This document shows, piece after piece, positions 42,101-53,011 of a stretch of 64,000 bases of DNA. Under the pieces are notes generated by a model. The model had not been told where the DNA came from. It worked only from the letters and a program-made list of their open reading frames with translations, and made no database searches. The DNA lies in contig CM065883.1 in NCBI GenBank assembly GCA_033439255.1, positions 2,976,001 to 3,040,000 of the forward strand, given 5' to 3'. Position numbers and translations under genes: made by a program. Position 1 is the stretch's first letter. Every line of letters starts with the position of its first letter. The stretch comes from Hericium rajendrae (Eukaryota; Basidiomycota; Agaricomycetes; Russulales; Hericiaceae).

Positions 42101-45100
42101 CCCTGCCATGGACCATATCGACGACATGTTGACCAAGGGCGCTGTGAATCGGGCATACGAGCCAGCTATTTGGGCATCACTCAGCGTCGCCAAACGGATT
42201 CTCAACAAGTACTACAACATTACCGACCACTCGGAGGTCTATCGGATCGCAATGGGTGCGTCAAGGCTATATTTAATATCTGTCTCAGTCTGTAACTAAC
42301 TTCTCAATATTCTTACAGTCCTTCATCCTCGCCATAAACTCGCGTACTTCAAGGCCGCACGCTGGGAGCCGGAATGGATCGCCGCGGCTGAGCAAATCGT
42401 ACGTGATGAATTCGAGCGTGCATACCAAGCGGAGAGCGACACCGATCAGGAGGTCATTGACAGAGATGCAGAGGAGCCTGGTGCTTTAGTAAGTACTAAG
42501 TTGTCAGTTTATTTCACGAATCATTGCTGATCTTCCATGGCCTGCAGGCAAAGAACGGAAATATCTTCGACCGTCTCCCCACGCTCGTGGCGCCCAAGCG
42601 CTCTGAGCTTCGAAACGAACTCGATGCGTATTTAAGCACCGATCCTGAAGCAGCGCCAGACGTCCTGAAGTGGTGGTCGGAGAAGCGTACAACATACCCG
42701 CGTTTATCGCGAATGGCGCTTGATTATTTATCTATTCCTGGTGCGTGTGTCTTCAAATGAATTGGCAAATGTCTCATTCTCTGCATTTAACTAGCTACAT
42801 CCGTTGACGTCGAACGGATCTTTAGCCAAGGCCGTCTTCTGCTTCCTTATATCCGTAACCGACTCTCTGCGCAGACGACGCGTGCTTTGCTTTGTCTCGG
42901 TACTTGGAGCCTGATGGGTCTTGTGATGGATAAAGACATCAAACCAGTTGCAATGATGCCAGAGGTTGCAGGGGATCCGACTGATGAGGAGCAGGAGTTT
43001 GACGATGGATGGGACCTGATCTCTCCGGTAAAAGATGTAGTTGATCTGTAAATATATATATCTAAATACATGCCAAACCCCTTGAATACCCTTCAAGGGT
43101 ACATACCCCTCCATACCCTCTGACCCCTGCTGCATACCCGTACCCTTCAGTACCCCCGGGTTCAGGGGTAGGGTATATGAGGGGTAAGGGTAAGGGTTGG
43201 ACCTCTGATACCCGGGGGTTTACCCCTGCAGAACCCTAGTTCATCATACGGTAATCTCGATCGAGCACCATTTGACGTCCCTCCAGAAGATTGGTGCCTG
43301 GTATCGTCATCACTGCAACAAGGTGCTGAAGACACAGGAAGGCAGCGCGAATGATACAGCTCCCTTCGTCATTGACGCCCCCCTGAAACCGCCGAAGAGA
43401 CCGGCCGCCTGGCAGGTATACTGGAAGAAGTACTTCGATACTCGTGTCGAAGGCGAGGCCCAGGCGCTCTACGAGTCCGAGGTCCAGAAGGCGAGGGATG
43501 CGGGTACGAAGCTGCCCGATCGATTTGGCATCTTCGCCCAAGCCACGCGACTCAAGTACGCAGCCGAAACGCCCGAGATCAAGGCTGAAATCGAGCAACT
43601 CGTCAACGAGCAGCACGATGCGGCTATGCAGGAGTATCAGAAGCTTTTAGAGCGGCCCAAGACCGCCCAGGATTACCAGCAGTAAGTTATGTATGTGCCT
43701 CGTCTTGATTTTATTCTGATTATTTTCAGGGGCCTGAATATGGTCGTCGCACAACTGCAGCCCTTCCTCGACAATGTCGCGCGTCAATTCGATCTGGTCG
43801 GGACCCTTATGCTGTCGGGTGCACTTCCCGAGAAGAAGGGACAACTCGGCATGATCACTCTTCACGCGGGTGAAACGGATGGTCTGGTGAGAAAGAATTG
43901 GGAAGCGTTCGACAAGATTGCTTTCGACGCTGCAGCGGCGGCGCACTTGAGGTTCGCAGATGCGGCTATCCGTAAGTAACTCCTTTTGGTCTACTTTTGT
44001 ATGTAAACTTATCAATCACGCATCTTTGCCTTTTTTAGCCGAGGAAATTCGTGCCAGACGGGCCGTGCCAGAAAATGAGACCACCGCCTCATCATCAACA
44101 GCTCACCCTTTGCCCCCACCACCCATGTCTGCGAGCGTCTCCTCCTCCGCTTCCAACACCCCCTCCCCGAAGTCTTCTTCACTCAACCTTACTGAAGCAC
44201 ATGTCCACGTCGAGGTGACTCACACTGCCTCCGCCGAATCGTCTACAACCACGGCAATGGCGGCGTCAACGACGTCAACGAAGACTTCACCATCCAGCAA
44301 AGTTTCGCCCTCATCCAGCGAGGCTGAAGTCCATGTTTCCGACGTCAGCCGTTCATCCCCTGGTGCGACAACCACACCTTCTGCCAACATAACCCAGTCT
44401 CCGTATATTTTCGTCAATGCATCTGCGACCTCTTCAACCACCGCCGCTCAACCATCAGCAAGCGGCAATGGTGCCGATTCTTATACCGAGTGGATGCGCG
44501 ACCTGACCCCCGAGCCCATTCACGACACAGCGACCGCCACCTCCGTTACTATCTCCATGGCTGGTCCGGCTAACGTTCAAGCTGTCGCCACCGCCAACGC
44601 GTCGCCCACTGCGTCGCCACCTCGACTTTCTCCGGGCTCGCAGGCAAGAGCTGAGGTCGCCTCGTCATTACCCTCTCCGACCACACAACTCCCTACTGTC
44701 GACGTCGTCGCCCCGGAGCCTGTCGCCCCGGAGCCCATCGTCCCGCAGCCCATCGTCCTGCAGCCCGTCGTCCCGCAGCCCGTCGTCCCGCAGCGTACCA
44801 CCGGCCAGTCGGCCGTCAGTTATAGCCAGGACAGTATCCAGTTCGATCGGGAGAAGTGGCCTGATTGGATGAAGGCGGCGGTTCATTATTTCTTCACGGT
44901 CAATGCAAGTGAGGAGTGGGTCGCGTGTATCGGGGCGTACCTGGACGTAGAACGTGCTGCCGGTTTCGTGGTAAGTGCTCAGTCAATTTCGGTACGCGTT
45001 TAGATGTTGACTTCGTTCTCAGACCAGTGGTGGTTCGCTTTCCACGGACGGCAGGCCGCCACTTATCGGCAAGTGGATCCAGTATGATCGCCCATACGAC

Positions 45101-45540
45101 AAGTTCTACCAGAAGTTCAAGGCTGACAGGATCTTGAATCCTGTCCTCGTGTCAGACCAGTTCGGACTCTGGTGGGCGAATCTTCAACCTGCGGGCCGCG
45201 TGCGCAACGAAGGCGGCCGTTGGCCACGTGATGGGAAGTCATATGACTGGAGCAAGTTCTCCAAGTACGGCAAGAACGGCTTGCTCAATATCATGGCCTG
45301 CCTCGCGTTCTGGAAGAAATGTGTTCCGGCGGGCCCGGACGACTGTGAACAGCGATGGAGAGATGCCGTCGCCGATGTCACCTATGTTTTCATCGCCCTC
45401 AAGGCGCAGGGGAAGGGTCAGAATAAGCGGACTGCTAGGTATGTAGGCTGCACGGCTTCGCCGTTATCTCATGGACTTACCTTTGGATTAGCACCGTCGC
45501 CGCGCCTTCTGGATCCGGCAAACGTCTCCGCATCCGTTGA
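39136..45540 (+). CDS. E3 gene A homologue: Trp-rich/disordered protein with a hAT element in intron 1
   Basis: Starts MAKSKGKGKSKGKGKAK, a lysine-rich N-terminus. Exon 1 ends at 39,507 (NKTRK). Exon 2 starts at 43,287 (KIGAWYRHHCNKV) and exon 3 at 43,730 (GLNMVVAQLQPFLDNVARQF). A long Ser/Thr/Ala/Pro-rich exon follows, then WPDWMKAAVHYFFTVNASEE with WVACIGAYLDVERAAGFV, and a Trp-rich end (GKWIQYDRPYDKFY, FGLWWANLQPAGR) with a basic tail. Each block aligns in order with gene A of TET-KDZ: for example GQLGMITLHAGETDG with GAIGVKSIHVGTTND, and WVACIGAYLDVER with WMACMTEWVEIER. The family is unknown to me. The hAT element lies four bases inside the intron and leaves both splice sites intact, so the gene could still be expressed if the 3.8-kb intron is removed. 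Confidence 0.65.
39512..39519. repeat. Left TSD of the hAT element
   Basis: GTTCATCA, identical to 43,239-43,246. Eight bases is diagnostic of hAT transposons. Confidence 0.95.
39520..43238 (+). mobile_element. hAT transposon (3.7 kb), apparently intact
   Basis: Perfect 8-bp target duplication. Terminal inverted repeats TAGGGATCTGCAGGGGTA and TAGGGTTCTGCAGGGGTA (17/18) are followed inside by longer imperfect arrays of AGGGGT/ACCCCT on both sides (about 39,530-39,650 and 43,075-43,230). It encodes one BED-finger hAT transposase in the same direction as the host gene. Confidence 0.95.
39880..43051 (+). CDS. hAT transposase with BED zinc finger
   Basis: Multi-exon gene. The basic N-terminus (MPPKTRGRSGSSRSRNSKKR) is followed by a BED-type finger (FKCGAKGCKKTVRRYLDTGD, then GNLRKHVETCW). 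The RNase H-like core has LHFTTDAWTSPNHRAFIAVS, ITCDNASNNDTM and RCFLHIVNLVAKGLL. Next comes an acidic insert, then MPRDVATRWNSTFDML. The C-terminal dimerisation region has WWSEKRTTYPRLSRMALDYL, then SVDVERIFSQGRLLL, with the catalytic Glu in DVER. Introns are short with canonical ends (for example a GTGAGA...CAG intron after the codon for Leu at about 40,187). I see no stop in the exons. It would cut and paste its own element in the nucleus. Confidence 0.88.
43239..43246. repeat. Right TSD of the hAT element
   Basis: GTTCATCA, identical to 39,512-39,519. Confidence 0.95.
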
Positions 45541-46098
45541 GTCGGCCCTCGTCGTCCTCTGCTGCCTTCTCTGTCCCTCCGCTTGATATCAACATTTCGC
45601 TCTCGCTATGAACTCGTGTACTGTGCTGTTGACTTTATTTGGATTTATGATGCTTACCAGTGGTCTTTGAACTTGTGTGAGTAAGTGTTGAAGTTGCAAG
45701 GCCACGACAATCACAAGACGACGGGGTGGCTGCCGCGCCGTGGACACAACAGCACATGATGACGCTGCTGCCCGACAACGATATCGTGGCCGCAACCTCG
45801 CCTTGGCCAGCAATCACGACAGCCGCCGCCACCCTATGACGATGCCGCGGACACAACGGCCAACGACGCTGCGGATACAATGGTCGACGATGACATCGCC
45901 ATGGCCGCAGCGACAGTGGTGCTGTCGGTAGGCGGCACAGCGGACATAACGGCCGTTGTCGTTGTCGACGCCGCCGCCGCCCGACGGCGACGGCGACGGC
46001 GAAGGTGCATGTGCCGCGAGGACGCATGGTAGCGCTGAGCAGCTGCGCGCGTCGTGTATCGCGAAGGCGCCCGGTTGGTACCGAGCAGGAGCGTGGTA
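45541..46098. other. GC-rich non-coding end of E3, left of TET-KDZ copy 2
   Basis: Non-coding stretch after the E3 gene A stop. It becomes GC-rich (GACGGCGACGGCGACGGCG near 45,980-46,000) towards the insertion point of TET-KDZ copy 2. Continuous with 59,491-60,053 before that insertion. No gene. Confidence 0.55.
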
Positions 46099-46106
46099 TA
46101 CGGTGC
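46099..46106. repeat. Probable left TSD of TET-KDZ copy 2
   Basis: TACGGTGC, compared with TACGGCGT at 59,483-59,490. Six of eight positions match and both differences are transitions. Plausible but not certain. Confidence 0.5.
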
Positions 46107-46168
46107 ACCACTAAGTGTAGCCATTTAACTAATTGTACAGTACCTGTCACCTGCCACAATGAAAAATC
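46107..46168 (+). repeat. Left terminal inverted repeat, TET-KDZ copy 2
   Basis: Identical in position and content to 8,946-9,007 of copy 1; pairs with 59,420-59,482. Confidence 0.85.
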
Positions 46169-47096
46169 ATCGGCAGCCTACAATTGACAAGTTTTCGCAA
46201 ATTTAGCTAAATGCCTACCTCTACACATTTAGCTAAATGCACTCAACTTATCTTCCAGGTCTGAAAGCCTCAATCTTATCAAATCTAATCACAAAAAAAA
46301 TGTCGCATAAAAAACATATGTCGTGCGAAAAACATATGTCGTGTGAAAAACATATGCAAAAAAAAAAACACACCTTTTGAACTTGCCTGCAAATCCTGGT
46401 GAAGACACAGAGCGAGAAGCAAAAGGTTACTGACATTATAATGATGCAAGATCTCAAGGTAAGGTATCAAGTATAGCTGTTCGTTAAGGAGCAAAGCTGT
46501 GCGAAAGCGAGTAAGTGAGGATGTGATGATTCGGGAAATATGTCGATATATCTTCGTGACGCTGTGGAAGCGTAAGGCATGTACCAGGTGTCGCGAGTTG
46601 AGTCGAACCAAATAGAAGCACTGTTTCACAGATTGAGGCGAAATAATAGGGCCTGGAGAGGAAAACACCTAGAGCAGAGATTAGTATGCACGAGTAGAGA
46701 TAAACAAGGGGAGGCGATGAGATAAGAAATAATGCTACAGTATGGACCATGCAGTGAGCATATAATGCTGGAGAGTGAGAGTTATGAAAACAGTATGGTA
46801 GAAAGCTGTATGACGCAAGGGTATAAGACAATGCAATGAGATGTAAGTGGGAACAGATATGATATAGATGCAATATTAGGCGTTGAGATTTGACCTGTAG
46901 GACCTTCGTGGAGCGTCGTGGAGCATCGTGGAATGTCGTCAGACAGAAAATATCATGAAGTGTCAGGTGGGGGCATCATGGAGGGAAAATGAGAGGCATG
47001 AGACGAATGTGTTGAAGAAGGAGGAGATAAATATGATCGATGTTTGAACAGTTGCATACGAGGCGCAGGAAGGGGCAGAGACGCTGCACACAAGAA
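46169..47096. other. Left subterminal region, TET-KDZ copy 2
   Basis: Non-coding, with the same palindromes and short tandem units as 9,008-9,935 in copy 1. Confidence 0.6.
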
Positions 47097-50000
47097 TTAA
47101 TTCCTGCGGCGCTTCTTGGGTCTAGTTGAGCCAGAGGGGAGCGGGGTGCTGATTGTTCACTTCAGCGCACCAACAGGCCAGTGAAAAGCAAGGTACAAAC
47201 CTCTTTCGCTTCGCAGAGCCACCCTCACTATCCAGTTTCCACCTACGAATAGAGGTGAAGGCCAGGGTGACCTGAGCGACAGCATCCTGCCACTCCTGTG
47301 CCTGTTGCGAACTCACACCTCCCGCCTTGAAGACCTCAGCACCCCAGAAGGATAAGCTAACGATGATGAGCACCAGGCCACAACTGGTAGTGACGTCCAT
47401 GCAGGACCAATCCAAGTCCTCTGCCGGGGGACCTGGCCTACCCTTCCGGTTGACACCACGCTCTTGAGGCTGGCAGTCTCCCCACCAAGCCCACCATGCG
47501 CTCGAGTACGCCGTGAGACTTCCAACCGGTCGATCCTTGGCAGTTCTCTTGTAGGCAATCCACCTGCCAACAGGCTCGGGGCGGGTCGTAGCAGAAAAGG
47601 CACCAACATTGGGGTTGGACTTAACGTCGACCTGTTTGACTGTTAGCTACAGTACTACCTTCCATTCAAGCAATGCCAACTCACCGGAAATCCATCCAAA
47701 CGCTCGATCTCGACCCACTCTGTCACGCAAGCCATCCAGCCCTCACCCCAGTCCTTTCCATTGGTCAAGAATTTGTACAGCTCACGCATCTTGTCCGGCC
47801 AGGATGTGGTGTCCTTCTCAGCCATCACTATGGAGGTTGTGGTGGCAGCCACCAAGCTTCTTGCAGGACCCGTGACGGATGCAGCTGGCCGATGACGCCT
47901 TGCCATCTCTTCCATGGTTTGCAGTGCATTGGGAGGCGGTTGACTTGGTGGCCAAGATGAGCTCGGAGGAGGCCTCGTGGAAGGCAGCTTGGCTCTTTGC
48001 GAAGGCTCGGGGGAAGATGAGGCTTCAGCAAAGCGCTGAGTAAACGGAGGTGCTCCAGGAGAGAAGAGCGGCGACAATGGGCAAGGGGGCTTGTTTCGAA
48101 TGCGTGCTTGACGCCTTGGAGTCCGAGAGGGTGTCTTTGGGATAGCGTCCACGTCCATGAATGGATTCTCGGGTTCGTTACGCTCTCGATCCTGCTCATG
48201 GGTGCTACGCATTGCGTTCCATTCCATCTCCCGCTTGTCCTCCAGCAAGCTCCATGTGAGTTCCTCAAGCTCCCTCGCCATCCCACTGCGCTGCGAGGGG
48301 AACGGCCTTCGCACGTATGGCTGCAGCATCTGACTGGCTGGCATATTTGAGAAACTCGGCGCGACGAGCGACTCGTCCTCGGGTATGAGGGGTGACAAGG
48401 GCGGGGTGTGTAGGCCGTCTGGCTCCTCATGTTCATGATGTTCTCCTTCAGATGCTGACTGCACCTCAAGGCGCGGATCAATGGACATCTTCGTGCTCAC
48501 TGCAGGGTGATCCGTTTGCATAACAAAGCCAGGCGCAGGTTGAGACATCAACCGCCTGGACGGCATGTTGACAGATGGTGCCACGCGGGGTGCAGGCTGT
48601 GAAGCAGTCCGAGAGGGACGCGAGACAGAGGAGGAGGGCGGTGGCGGCGGCAGACGGCGATGCAGACTAGTGTCCTGGGAAGGGCGATGACTCAGGTGGG
48701 CTGAAGCGGGGCTGGAGCTAGGCAGGAACAACGGGGTCCTGGCTGGACCATGAGCTTGCTTCGACGGCACGGCAGATCGGCTGGGCGCTGCGTGCAAGGG
48801 AGCGGCAGGCGTACGCGGTGGAGTGGGACTCGACGGCATGAAGGGAGGAGTGGGTGTGCGATCCGGCGACTCTGAGACACGTGAAGGATAAGAACGGCCT
48901 TCACGAGGGGACAGTGCTGATGGTGTCCCACCAGCCTCCGGCGTTCGCATATGAGTTGACCCACCGATAGGTGGAGACCGGCTAGCATGAGGTGGGACTT
49001 CAGGCGGAGCAGTACCACGTAAAAAAGCAGCATCCTGCTGCTCGTCCGTCGCTTCCGTGGGCCTCGACGGCCCCTCGTCTGTTGACATATCAACGCAGGA
49101 GCTCGACGCAACGCTTGGGAGAGCGCGCGCTGCACGCTCCTCCGGGGCTACGTAGGCAGGTCCATCAGTACGTAGACCACAGAACAGACACACATTACTC
49201 ACTAAAACATTGCTCCCCAAATGCGCGCATCGATTTCACCATCGCCTCGCAGGCCTCCGGCTCGGCGTCCATCCACTCCAAGCTTGCGGGATCGTTTGTG
49301 GTCCCAACGTGAATACTGTGTACAATGTTAACTTGATACACGGCAGCACAACGGGAAAGACGCACCTCTTCACACCGATCGCTCCCCCTCGCGCTGAGAT
49401 AGGGCCGTACACCATTATCGAAACATTCATGCCAAGCTTCTTCGACATGTGCTCGGCAAAGGGATATAGATAGTGAGGGGCTTTAGACTGCATCCTGCAT
49501 GACGTGAATCAGCCTACAAGTCACCATGAGGAGTGACTGTACATACTCATGGTAGTACTCTGGCGTCTTCTCTGCGTCAGCAGAGTCCAAGAGCTGGCGA
49601 TACGTGTCCATGGCCTTGTCATAAATGCCGTCTAACTCCTGCTTGAGGCTCTCCTTGAACTCGTCCGATTGCGAGCAGTACACCGCGCGGGTGAAAGCAG
49701 CCCGCAGTGTGACTTCAACCAGCTTGCCACCTTTCTTCGCGAAACTCTGACGCCAATTGTCATAGACGTCCTGGAAGAGATCGTCGCCTTCAAACATCAC
49801 GCCGGCAAGCAAGGCGAGCTGATCTTCTGAAGGTAAGCCTTCCATGCCCGGCTGTTGAGGGATCGCCTGGGCAGCCACCCATGCCGAGGCGACGGTGCGG
49901 AAATGGGCATCGAAACGGTCTTTGACCATGGCGTCGTAGTGCTTCGTGGAGAAAAACTGATCCGCGTGGGCACGGCGAGGCTTCTCAGGAGCCATGTCGA

Positions 50001-50539
50001 CCATGGCGTCGAACTTCTTGCTCAGTCCATCGCAAGGTTTCTTGCTCCCGGAGCTATTGCCGTTATTGCGGAACCAATGGGAAAGAGCCTATAAAGCAGG
50101 CAAGTCAGAATAAGCGAAGAGAGACGAGAAGGACGCGCACCTTTCGAAGAGCCTTCCGCTTCACGCTCTTCTTCTGAGCGATCGCCTCCGCGCGAGCTGC
50201 ATGAGCCGCGGTCTGGTCCCCTACTGGCCCGTCCTCGCCTGCAAAGTCCTCGGCGCCCTCGTCCTCGTCCACGTCATCGGGTAAAGGGATGATTCTCCCC
50301 TCTGCGTTGACGTCAAAATCGTACCCGATTTCTTGCAGATAGGTATTCGTGGTCTTGTCATAAAACGTGCTGGTCGTGGGAGGATCGGCGGCAGTGGCGT
50401 CTCGCCATGCTGATACGTGTCGCTGGCAGAACTCGACTCGGTGGCCGAGTAGGAAGGGCTTGCGGCCGCGAGGCTTCCCTAGACCAGCAAGGCGCGACTT
50501 GCGAACGCGTGGTTTGCCTGCGAGCGTCTTGCCAGCCAT
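47097..50539 (-). CDS. Gene A, copy 2 (intact): 1,033-residue Trp-rich/disordered protein of unknown function
   Basis: Seven exons (50,539-50,141; 50,088-49,547; 49,494-49,366; 49,315-49,203; 49,147-47,685; 47,631-47,201; 47,121-47,097), total 3,102 nt, with every phase consistent. The basic N-terminus (MAGKTLAGKPRVRKSRLAGL) is followed by a helical KRKALRKALSHWFRNN segment, an exon with RRAHADQFFSTKHYDAMVK, an SIHVGTTNDPASLEWMDAEP segment, then about 450 residues of Pro/Ser-rich disorder. The C-terminal part has SWPDKMRELYKFLTNGKDWG, GEGWMACVTEWVEIERLDGF, a Trp-rich segment (SAWWAWWGDC, DLDWSCMDVTTSCGLVLIIV) and a basic tail (SAKRKRPKKRRRN) that looks like a nuclear localisation signal. No known domain is recognised. 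Conservation with the E3 homologue marks it as a KDZ accessory protein; a DNA-binding or targeting role is inference. Confidence 0.75.
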
Positions 50540-50798
50540 CGGGCTGTCTGCAGCGTCAATCAGGTGGGAGACGAATAGGGAGTGAACGAAGGAGTACAAA
50601 CACCGACTCACAAGCCGGTTCCGGCCAGTTCCGGTCATTACCCGACGTAGCCGAACTTCAACTATACGCACGTGATCAAAACGAACCGCGTTCAGGCTCG
50701 CGTTCTCGAGCGCGTAGAGGCCCTCTCGCACGTTCAGCGTAGGCTGCTCTGCGGCTCGACTTCCTTCGCTTCCTTCGCTGTGGCTGACGCCCCCAGCC

Positions 50799-50806
50799 TA
50801 TATAAA
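50799..50806 (+). promoter_or_regulatory. TATA box of gene B, copy 2
   Basis: TATATAAA, 75 nt before the ATG at 50,882, as in copy 1. One C fewer precedes it than in copy 1. Confidence 0.6.
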
Positions 50807-50881
50807 CCCCTCTCAGCTCCTCGGTAATATTCACTCCCCTTTCCCCTCTTTTACTCGCCTCTATCTGTCGTGCTCGCGGGG

Positions 50882-52120
50882 ATGCTCTCGCCGCTGTGCA
50901 TTCCCCCGCCGTCTGAGACCACCGCAGCCAGGACCCCATCGTCGTATGCTACGCCTTTGTCGTCGCGCCCGACGCCAACGTCGTCGTATGCGACGGACCC
51001 AGAGCTGGTCAGGCTTATGGGCCAGGTTGAGATTGACGCAGAAGGAAAGGCATGTAAGTGTTGTGCCTTTGGCCGGCGCGTCTTGTTCTTACTGTGAGGC
51101 TCATCGTGCAGACATCCCCGCTCGTGGCTCCTCATCTCCAACCTCTCCGCGTTCGTCTTCCCCTTTCCCGAGCAGTTGGTCCGCAAACGATGTCGATTCG
51201 GATGGTGCGCGTGATCATCATTCGCGTGTTGGATGCTACTCAAAACGATATAGATCTCATTGCTATGAATGGCCATCATTATCGTGTAGTTTCGGGCAAG
51301 CGTACGGGGTTCTTTTCACAGTGGTAAGCAGTAACTAGCGTAGGAGTAGAGTTAAATAGTGAAGTTTTGTCCTGTAGGTGGGAGGCTGGCGCCCTGAGCC
51401 AAGGCGTCCCACAAGGATTGGCCTATGCCTTTCGTGCCAGGAGTAGCAAGGGTCAGAAGGCCGGGCGGGCTCGCCGCCTTCACGTCCTACGCCATAACGC
51501 AGAAGAAGCCGGCGATGGTTCGGGTTGCGAGGGCGGGTCGTGGGTTAAAGCTTGGGTTGTCTTTAGGGGCTATTGCCCTGGGGTATACTACGATTTGTAA
51601 GTTTTGTCCCTATCGCAGTGGCCAGGAGCTCATTCCTATACGTAGGGCACGCGCAGAGGAGCAGGTTCGTGGATGCGCACAGCCGCTCTACATTGGTTTC
51701 CATGACTGCTGCGACGCGTGGGCGGCGTGCCGTGCTCACTTCGAGCGTGGTCTGACGCACTTCTGCAAGGAAGGGTCGTTAGAGTGCCGTCCTACTCTCG
51801 CGCCGTGGGTCCGTGCAGCTCCTGGCTCGACTCATAGTGATGCCAACAACGACGAAGGTGACGGCGTCACGTTAAGTCCTCAGCACAGTCCTGATGCAGG
51901 GCCTGCTTCGCAGTTTCATGATTTACCGGACGACCATGTAGGCCCCGTCTATGTTGTCTTCCAGGGAAAGAAGCCCGGGCTATATTCTTCGTATTGGTCG
52001 ACGTTGAAGCAGGTTTGTGGGGTGTCGCTGAACAACTTTAGCAAATACAAGAATCTTTGTATTGGTAGGCAGGCGTTTGCGGAGGCACTTGCGGCCGGCT
52101 GTGTGCGCGTACGGAATTAG
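50882..52120 (+). CDS. Gene B, copy 2: triple RNase H1 N-terminal-like protein
   Basis: Same five-exon structure and 351 residues as copy 1 (13,721-14,959), including the 22-nt intron (51,597-51,618). A few substitutions, mostly at CpG, do not break the frame. One transversion near the start changes Val to Glu in the disordered N-terminus. Confidence 0.7.
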
Positions 52121-53011
52121 CGTACCCATGACGATGTTGAGTCTGTGGCTCCTTGCAGGGGATGAATCTTTGCTATCTTCGCTTTCCGGTCTTGTTACAA
52201 TCCCACATGTGGTGTTACTTTTCTTACGCTCTCGGTCGCTTCTTACTCTGGATATGCAAATGTTAAGTGTGTTGCCGCTGTCTTTGTTCCAGAGCATTTA
52301 ATTTGTTTTCCTGTGCGTTTTATGGTGGCGTCATCAGCATTACTCATCCGCTTGTGCAATGTTGAGACTCCGCTTCATCGGGGTGTGAATTGTGAGGCCT
52401 GGCCTACATACCGCTTTCGGACGTGGCCAACTTGACCTCTCATCCCTTCCTCAGCGTGTTTTTCTCCTCTCTCCTTCTATCCACTCCTTTTTCTTCCTCT
52501 GGGTTGAGCCGTCTTGGTGAGCGGCTTGCCTTTTTCTTCTTGTCTTGGTGGTTCCGTCCGTCCTTCAAGTTGGGTCTCGCCAAGGCCCAGCAGCTGGACG
52601 GCGGAGCCGCAGGACGTCTTCTGCGTTTTATTTTGCCTCTCGACGCGATCTGACCTCGTTCGCACGCGTCTTTACCTAGGGCCGGCCGTTAGGACGACAA
52701 GCCCGCCTGGTTGACACGTCGTGCGCGTGTAACGCTCGCTGGTGAGTCGTTCCTCTTCCACGTCCCTTCCCAGAGGCTCCGTCTGTCCTTCAAGTTGGGT
52801 CTCGCCCAGGCCCAGCAGCTGGACGGCGGAGCTGCGGGACGCCTTTCTTCCCTCTGATTTGTCTGTCGACGCGATCTGACCTTACGCACGCGTTCCTACT
52901 CAGGGCGGCCCTCGCCAGGACGATTCCACTCCGACACATCGAGCGCGCGCCTGGTACGTGACACGTAGCCTCTTCGTGCCACGCACACTGATTGTCTTCT
53001 ACACGCAGCAG
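52121..53011. other. Intergenic space before TET, copy 2
   Basis: Non-coding. It contains the tandem duplication at 52,562-52,926, as in copy 1. Confidence 0.5.
52562..52926 (+). repeat. Tandem duplication upstream of TET, copy 2
   Basis: Units begin at 52,562 and 52,787. The content equals 15,401-15,766 of copy 1, with one single-base deletion between the units. Confidence 0.8.
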
